NCBI RefSeq assembly: GCF_014397025.1 | Contig: NZ_JACJUO010000001.1 | Span: forward strand, 1,660,501 to 1,724,500 | Direction of reading: 5' to 3' | DNA length: 64,000 nucleotides | Source: Ochrobactrum sp. Marseille-Q0166 | Lineage (GTDB): Bacteria > Pseudomonadota > Alphaproteobacteria > Rhizobiales > Rhizobiaceae | Shown: piece after piece, positions 60,069 through 64,000 of the stretch | Layout: each line of letters begins with the position of its first letter | Numbering within the stretch: position 1 is the stretch's first letter | Made by a program: the position numbers and the translations under genes | The notes under the pieces: generated by a model | What the model was told of the DNA's origin: nothing | Databases searched by the model: none | The model's input: the letters and a program-made list of their open reading frames with translations, nothing else

Positions 60069-60773
60069 TCAGGCTTTAACAGAAGAGACCGTCGCGTCGA
60101 TGTGATCGACCAGCGCATCCGGCAGGCCAAGACGCCCAGCCAGCATATCGAGATAACCGCGCTCTGCGCGGCTGTCCGGATCAATGGTCAGGCGCGATGC
60201 TGTGTAAAGCTCAACCTTTTGTTCTTCGGTTTTTGCGGCTGCGACAAGCGCATCAATATCTATCGGGTCAGCCAATTCTTTCTCAAAAAATGCTTCGGCC
60301 TCATTATCGAGACCCGAAATCTGAACCTTCTCCATGATGCGCGCACGTTCCGCGTCATCAATATGGCCGTCTGCCTTGGCAGCTGCAATCATCGCCTGAA
60401 TGAGTGTAAGCGCGAAAGAGTTGCTCATTGCGGGAGATTGCGGATGAAAAGGAGAATCGGCTGGCGGCGGAAGCAATTCCGGCTCTTTTGCTGTGGGCTG
60501 TTCTGCCGCCTGCGGCGACTGGCCGGATTTATAATTCTTATAGGCGAGATAACCAAGGCCGGCGATTGCAGCGATACCGCCAGCGGTCGCTACATTACCG
60601 GCAAGCTTGCGTCCGGTTTTTGTGCCTAAAATTGCAGCCGCTATTGCCCCCGTAGCCAAAGGGTTTTTCTTCGCGAGATCGGTGGCCTGCCCTGCTTTGT
60701 CACGAACGCTTCCTGACATGCCCGGAATTTGCGATCCCAGAAACTGATCGAGAAGCTTTTTGGCGTCGAACAT
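60069..60773 (-). CDS. TerB/DUF533-family protein
   Basis: A 234-residue protein with a short N-terminal helical part, a Gly/Ala-rich hydrophobic segment (about 40-75) likely to be membrane-associated, and a C-terminal TerB-like helical domain. That domain includes FALTLIQAMIAAAKADGHIDDAERARIM, seen as AAAKADGHIDDAERARI. The ATG at 60773 (MFDAKKLLDQFLG) has AGGAGA upstream; a longer reading is not credible. The function is unknown, and the 'tellurite resistance' name reflects only fold similarity. Confidence 0.88.
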   Translation of the reverse strand: MFDAKKLLDQFLGSQIPGMSGSVRDKAGQATDLAKKNPLATGAIAAAILGTKTGRKLAGNVATAGGIAAIAGLGYLAYKNYKSGQSPQAAEQPTAKEPELLPPPADSPFHPQSPAMSNSFALTLIQAMIAAAKADGHIDDAERARIMEKVQISGLDNEAEAFFEKELADPIDIDALVAAAKTEEQKVELYTASRLTIDPDSRAERGYLDMLAGRLGLPDALVDHIDATVSSVKA

Positions 60774-60927
60774 ACATATCTCCTGTTTGGCTACGATTTT
60801 ATGGAGATAGGAATGGGACAGCGGCAATACAAATCCCGAGCAAAGAAAACTGAGCATGGCTGCAATTTCTGTGGTGGAGAGTGGGCAGCGCTTGCCCTCG
60901 CCTCGTCTTCCGCCTAATCATTTGTAC

Positions 60928-61710
60928 ATGAAAATCGCGACATGGAACATTAATGGCGTCAAGGCGCGTATCGAAAACCTTCAGCATTGGTTGAAGGAAT
61001 CGTCGCCTGACATCGCTTGCCTTCAGGAAATCAAGTCAGTGGACGATCAGTTCCCACGGCTCGAGATCGAAGCACTCGGCTATCACGTCGAAACGCATGG
61101 CCAAAAAGGGTTTAACGGCGTCGCGATCCTCTCGAAAAAATCTCCTGAGGAAGTCAATCGCGGCCTTCCCGGCGATGATGACGATGAACAAGCTCGTTTT
61201 ATCGAAGCCGTTTTTTCGACGGATAGTGGCGTTTTGCGCGTCGTGTCACTTTATCTGCCAAATGGCAATCCAATTGATACGGAGAAGTTTCCGTACAAGC
61301 TTTCTTGGATGCAGCGCCTCGAAGTGTGGGCAAAAAGCAGACTTGCATTGGAAGAGCCGCTTGTTCTTGCAGGTGACTACAATGTTATTCCCGAACCCTA
61401 TGATGCGAAAAATCCGCAACAATGGCTGGGCGACGCGCTGTTTCAGCCCCAATCACGTCAAGCATTCCGCCGATTGGAAAATCTGGGCTTCACCGAGGCA
61501 GTCAGGGCTGCAACGGATGATGAAGGTGTTTATACATTCTGGGATTATCAGGCCGGTGCCTGGCAGAAAAACAACGGTATCCGCATCGATCATCTGATGC
61601 TGTCGCCGGAAGCTGCCAACCACTTTGTTTCAACTGACATCGAAAAGCATGTCAGAGCATGGGAAAAGCCGTCAGACCATGTGCCTGTCATGGTAACACT
61701 ATCCGTCTGA
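60928..61710 (+). CDS. xthA: Exodeoxyribonuclease III
   Basis: AP endonuclease and 3'-5' exonuclease in base-excision repair, 260 residues from MKIATWNINGVKARI. Metal- and phosphate-binding motifs are CLQEIKSVDDQFP (catalytic Glu), LAGDYNVIPEPYDAKN and the final SDHVPVMVTL. The start is ATG 60928, the family N-terminus; a longer in-frame reading upstream is a shadow. Confidence 0.96.
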   Translation: MKIATWNINGVKARIENLQHWLKESSPDIACLQEIKSVDDQFPRLEIEALGYHVETHGQKGFNGVAILSKKSPEEVNRGLPGDDDDEQARFIEAVFSTDSGVLRVVSLYLPNGNPIDTEKFPYKLSWMQRLEVWAKSRLALEEPLVLAGDYNVIPEPYDAKNPQQWLGDALFQPQSRQAFRRLENLGFTEAVRAATDDEGVYTFWDYQAGAWQKNNGIRIDHLMLSPEAANHFVSTDIEKHVRAWEKPSDHVPVMVTLSV

Positions 61711-61732
61711 TCATCAGGCGGATTTAAAAAAA

Positions 61733-62524
61733 TCAGAAATCGCCCTTGGCAGCCATATTGCTGGAAAGTGCAACTGCGTTGCGGCGATCAGCTTCACCGG
61801 CAATCGAAAACGCCTGTTCCTGCATATCGCGTATCCAAGCGCAATCCTCTGTCGGGCAACGCTCAAAGGCTGCGGTCAGCAGCGCAAGGCCACGGACGGT
61901 TTTGCCAGCCTGGAAAAGCATATTGCCCAGCATGGCTTGCGCACTGGCATTTCCCTTCTTGGCGGAAAGCTGGAACCAACGTGCAGCCTGCATGGGATTA
62001 GGCTCTCCGCCCTCTCCATCAAGAAGCATCTTGCCAAGCTCGAACTGCGCTGCAGGATCGCCAAAATTCGACGCAGCCTGCACATAGAGGTTACGCGCAA
62101 ACTTGGGATTGGATTTAACCGGAGAGCCAGGAATGCCGCTCTTCACATAACCGGCAAGTGCAACGAGTGCATCAGCGACATAAGGTTCGTTCTCAGAGCC
62201 CGGTTCAGCTCCATCACGGACAATCTTTTCGAAAATCTGATAGGCTTCGTAGTCATTCTCAGTCACGCCATCGCCATCGGCATACATGCGTGCGAGCTTC
62301 CACTTGGCACCCTGATGACCCCGATCAGCAGCATAACGCAGCGCCTTGATGGCCTCATCCTTATGACCGCTCTTATAAGCAGAAAAACCAAACTTGAAGA
62401 GTTCAAACGGGCTGCGCGATTTCTCGGAGTCATCGTTCAAATCAAAGGCAGAGGCGCTGTTGCAGACAATGGCTAAGCCAAGTGCCGCAGCGATGAGGGG
62501 ATATGAAAAACTGCGGACACGCAT
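61733..62524 (-). CDS. exoR: ExoR-type periplasmic Sel1-repeat regulator
   Basis: Periplasmic repressor of the ExoS/ChvI two-component system in Rhizobiales (BvrS/BvrR in Brucella), controlling envelope and virulence genes. A signal peptide ends near SASAFDL, and Sel1-type repeats cover the mature protein (GFSAYKSGHKDEAIKALRYAADRG, seen as GFSAYKSGHKDEA; YADGDGVTENDYEAY; MLLDGEGG). The terminal EDCAWIRDMQEQAFSIAGEADRRNAVA closely matches what I recall of Sinorhizobium ExoR. About 263 residues from ATG 62524. Confidence 0.9.
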   Translation of the reverse strand: MRVRSFSYPLIAAALGLAIVCNSASAFDLNDDSEKSRSPFELFKFGFSAYKSGHKDEAIKALRYAADRGHQGAKWKLARMYADGDGVTENDYEAYQIFEKIVRDGAEPGSENEPYVADALVALAGYVKSGIPGSPVKSNPKFARNLYVQAASNFGDPAAQFELGKMLLDGEGGEPNPMQAARWFQLSAKKGNASAQAMLGNMLFQAGKTVRGLALLTAAFERCPTEDCAWIRDMQEQAFSIAGEADRRNAVALSSNMAAKGDF

Positions 62525-62527
62525 CAC

Positions 62528-62984
62528 AACGCTGGTCTTTCACAATTATCGGAAGTTAATGGCATAAGTGGCATCGTGCATTGAATTTTAGTCAACACTG
62601 AGACGCGATTTTGGCGGAAAAAAGCTGCGCCACCAAGACCTGCCGATGTTGAAGATACGACGGCATCACTGCGTCGAGAAAACGGATCGTTGCCAAGCAA
62701 TGCGTCTTTCTTCATTTCAACCTGCTCAATGGGAACTTAATCGCCCCAAAAGTGTTTATCAGCTTTTTGCCTTCCCTATCCGGTGACGAGTCTTTGTGGC
62801 GGGAAGTGGGCAAAATAGATCCCCCAATCCTATAGCCTAAAGCAATGATAGAGACTGTTGCTAAATCAACACAAAATAAAATGTTGTGAGCTTCATTTGA
62901 TGAGCAAAGCGTGCTTCCAAATGTGATAGCTTTCCCAAAGCGTGATCATGGGCCGTGTTTAGAATTCAAGACGAGGACAAGAAA
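62528..62984. other. Gene-free region between exoR and the thermonuclease gene
   Basis: About 457 bases between divergent genes. It must contain both promoters. I see no supported open frame or terminator. The only sizeable frame (62524-62715, minus) begins without a ribosome site, runs through the exoR leader and has no family features. Confidence 0.4.
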
Positions 62985-63665
62985 ATGGCCCGCAGGCGGC
63001 GCGATTATAAGCGTTCCTACGCATCAAAAAGGCGAAAGAATACACGAAATATCCGTAGTATCCTTTTGACTTTGCTAATATTTTTAGCACTCATAGTCAT
63101 CATCATCTCGCTGCCGGAAAATCGACAACAAGGAGATACCCTGACTGGCCCCGTTTATGTCATTGACGGTGACACGGTTGTTTTGAACAAGGTTCATATT
63201 CGCCTGGCAGGAATAGACGCACCGGAAATGCAGCAGAGTTGCCAAGTTGATCACCGTGATTACTTTTGCGGCAAAGATGCCCGAAAAGCTTTGCTTGGCG
63301 AGATCAATGGCAGAACGATTCGATGTGAAACGCTGGGGCTCGACAAATATGAACGCACTTTGGGGACATGTTATCTTAACGAGACAAACCTCAATCAGTG
63401 GATGGTTGAACAGGGCTGGGCCGTTTCATACGGCGGTTATCACGAAGAGGAAGCTATCGCTCGTCGGGACAAACGCGGGATATGGGCAGGTCGCTTTGAA
63501 ACACCGCGTCGTTGGCGAGAAGACCATCAGAAGCCGGATACGGAACCAGAATCCGGGCATCACGCGGGATCATCCGATATAATCAGCGACATGATTTATT
63601 ACATCAAGAACCATATTATGGATCTGCTGAATGCAATCAGGTCGGGAGCTTTGCCGAAACAATGA
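62985..63665 (+). CDS. Membrane-anchored thermonuclease-family (SNase-like) protein
   Basis: A 226-residue protein with an Arg/Lys-rich cytoplasmic start (MARRRRDYKRSYASKRRKN, first 19 residues), one membrane helix (about 27-43) and a staphylococcal-nuclease-like domain. Active-site features are VIDGDTVVL, HIRLAGIDAPEM and LDKYERTLG, which keep the Asp, Glu and Arg pattern. The ATG at 62985 has GAGGA upstream. Its stop overlaps the next gene's ATG (ATGA), so the two are coupled. Substrate unknown. Confidence 0.9.
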   Translation: MARRRRDYKRSYASKRRKNTRNIRSILLTLLIFLALIVIIISLPENRQQGDTLTGPVYVIDGDTVVLNKVHIRLAGIDAPEMQQSCQVDHRDYFCGKDARKALLGEINGRTIRCETLGLDKYERTLGTCYLNETNLNQWMVEQGWAVSYGGYHEEEAIARRDKRGIWAGRFETPRRWREDHQKPDTEPESGHHAGSSDIISDMIYYIKNHIMDLLNAIRSGALPKQ

Positions 63666-64000
63666 AAAATATTCACGCGTTGAGGCAGTCTATACAGACA
63701 TGCCGCATTTGTCGCGATATGCCTCTGTTCCTACCGCCTTTGCCACATGAACCCAATCCGGTCTGTATAATTTCAAATACTCCACGCATCGCCATATGTG
63801 GGCAAGCACCCGGGATTCGCGTTCATAATACATCCCTGCCATTTAACGACCCTTCCGGTGATCGCCTGCGACATTGGCTCGGCACTACACGCGAAGAATT
63901 TTATGATCCTGCGCTTTTCGCGATCGTACCGATGGGGTTTTGCTTTCCCGGTTATGACAAGCATGGCGGCGATCTTCCTCCGCGCCGCGAATGTCGGCAA
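63662..64000 (+). CDS. Uracil-DNA-glycosylase-family protein, 3' end outside window
   Basis: First 113 codons of a uracil-DNA-glycosylase-superfamily protein, cut by the window end at a codon boundary. ICGQAPGIRVHNTSLPFNDPSGDRLRHWLG carries the family GQAPG motif, and the start (CRICRDMP) has a CxxC pair near residues 14-17. Translation is coupled to the thermonuclease gene by an ATGA overlap. Catalytic C-terminal residues cannot be checked here. Confidence 0.85.
   Translation, partial: MKNIHALRQSIQTCRICRDMPLFLPPLPHEPNPVCIISNTPRIAICGQAPGIRVHNTSLPFNDPSGDRLRHWLGTTREEFYDPALFAIVPMGFCFPGYDKHGGDLPPRRECRQ

Noticed and set aside
1..64000. Mobile element, prophage, toxin-antitoxin, defence or secretion island
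   Set aside because: I looked for transposases, integrases, phage structural genes, attachment repeats and clustered unknowns; every large gene belongs to a recognisable core family.

Overview
This window reads as a core-chromosome segment from an alphaproteobacterium of the order Rhizobiales. The best fit is the Brucella/Ochrobactrum group. The evidence is an ExoR-type Sel1-repeat periplasmic regulator, a mitochondrial-type NDUFA12 homologue, an NDUFAF6-like protein, an Irr (ICE) box next to suf genes, an RNase E whose S1 domain carries a long charged insertion, and rhizobial palindromic intergenic repeats. Genes are densely packed. I see no insertion sequence, prophage, integrase, CRISPR array or secretion/defence island, so nearly all of it is housekeeping DNA.

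Layout. 1-5905 (minus): a suf Fe-S assembly operon, cysteine desulfurase-sufB-sufC-sufD-sufS, with sufS cut by the window edge. 6108-9321: alpha/beta hydrolase, anmK and tyrS. 9383-15349: a giant AsmA-like protein, a Bcp peroxiredoxin, a small secreted protein and prfB, which uses a programmed +1 frameshift. 15499-22973: penicillin-binding protein 1A and an AmiC-type amidase, divergent from rne. 23193-30058: aminotransferase, M48 protease, DsbA-like protein, then aroQ-accB-accC-aat. 30068-34897 (minus): DUF2155 protein, NDUFA12, GNAT-gatB and trigger factor. 34986-35068: tRNA-Leu(UAG). 35296-37600: GDYXXLXY and DUF2157 membrane proteins, then a DUF1127 micro-protein followed by four CCTCCTCCC-loop hairpins. 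37651-43140: trmFO, a degenerate phytoene-synthase-fold protein, a Mth938-like protein, secDF and yajC. 43301-51204: DUF815 ATPase, LysM/M23 lipoprotein, pcm-surE-serS, tatC-tatB-tatA and scpB. 51197-59519: scpA, nagZ, a SPOR protein, argS and dgt. 59685-64000: erpA, a TerB-like protein, xthA, exoR, a membrane-anchored thermonuclease and a partial uracil-DNA-glycosylase-family gene.

How the genes work together. Several linked sets act on the envelope: PBP1A with amidase, SPOR with nagZ, the LysM/M23 activator, AsmA-like, ExoR, SecDF-YajC and TatABC. Others serve translation (tyrS, serS, argS, gatB, aat, prfB, trmFO, trigger factor), chromosome segregation (scpAB), and Fe-S cluster or complex I biogenesis (suf, erpA, NDUFA12, NDUFAF6-like).

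The most noteworthy non-coding element is the DUF1127 gene with its four tandem CCTCCTCCC hairpins (37260-37582). It matches the CcsR or 'cuckoo' small-RNA arrangement known from other alphaproteobacteria. Other items worth checking are the prfB frameshift site, the ICE box upstream of sufB, a perfect terminator-like hairpin inside the suf operon, two palindromic repeat remnants, a roughly 680-base rne leader, and two enzymes with degenerate active sites (the LysM/M23 protein and the phytoene-synthase-like protein). I did not find a convincing wholly undescribed multi-gene system.
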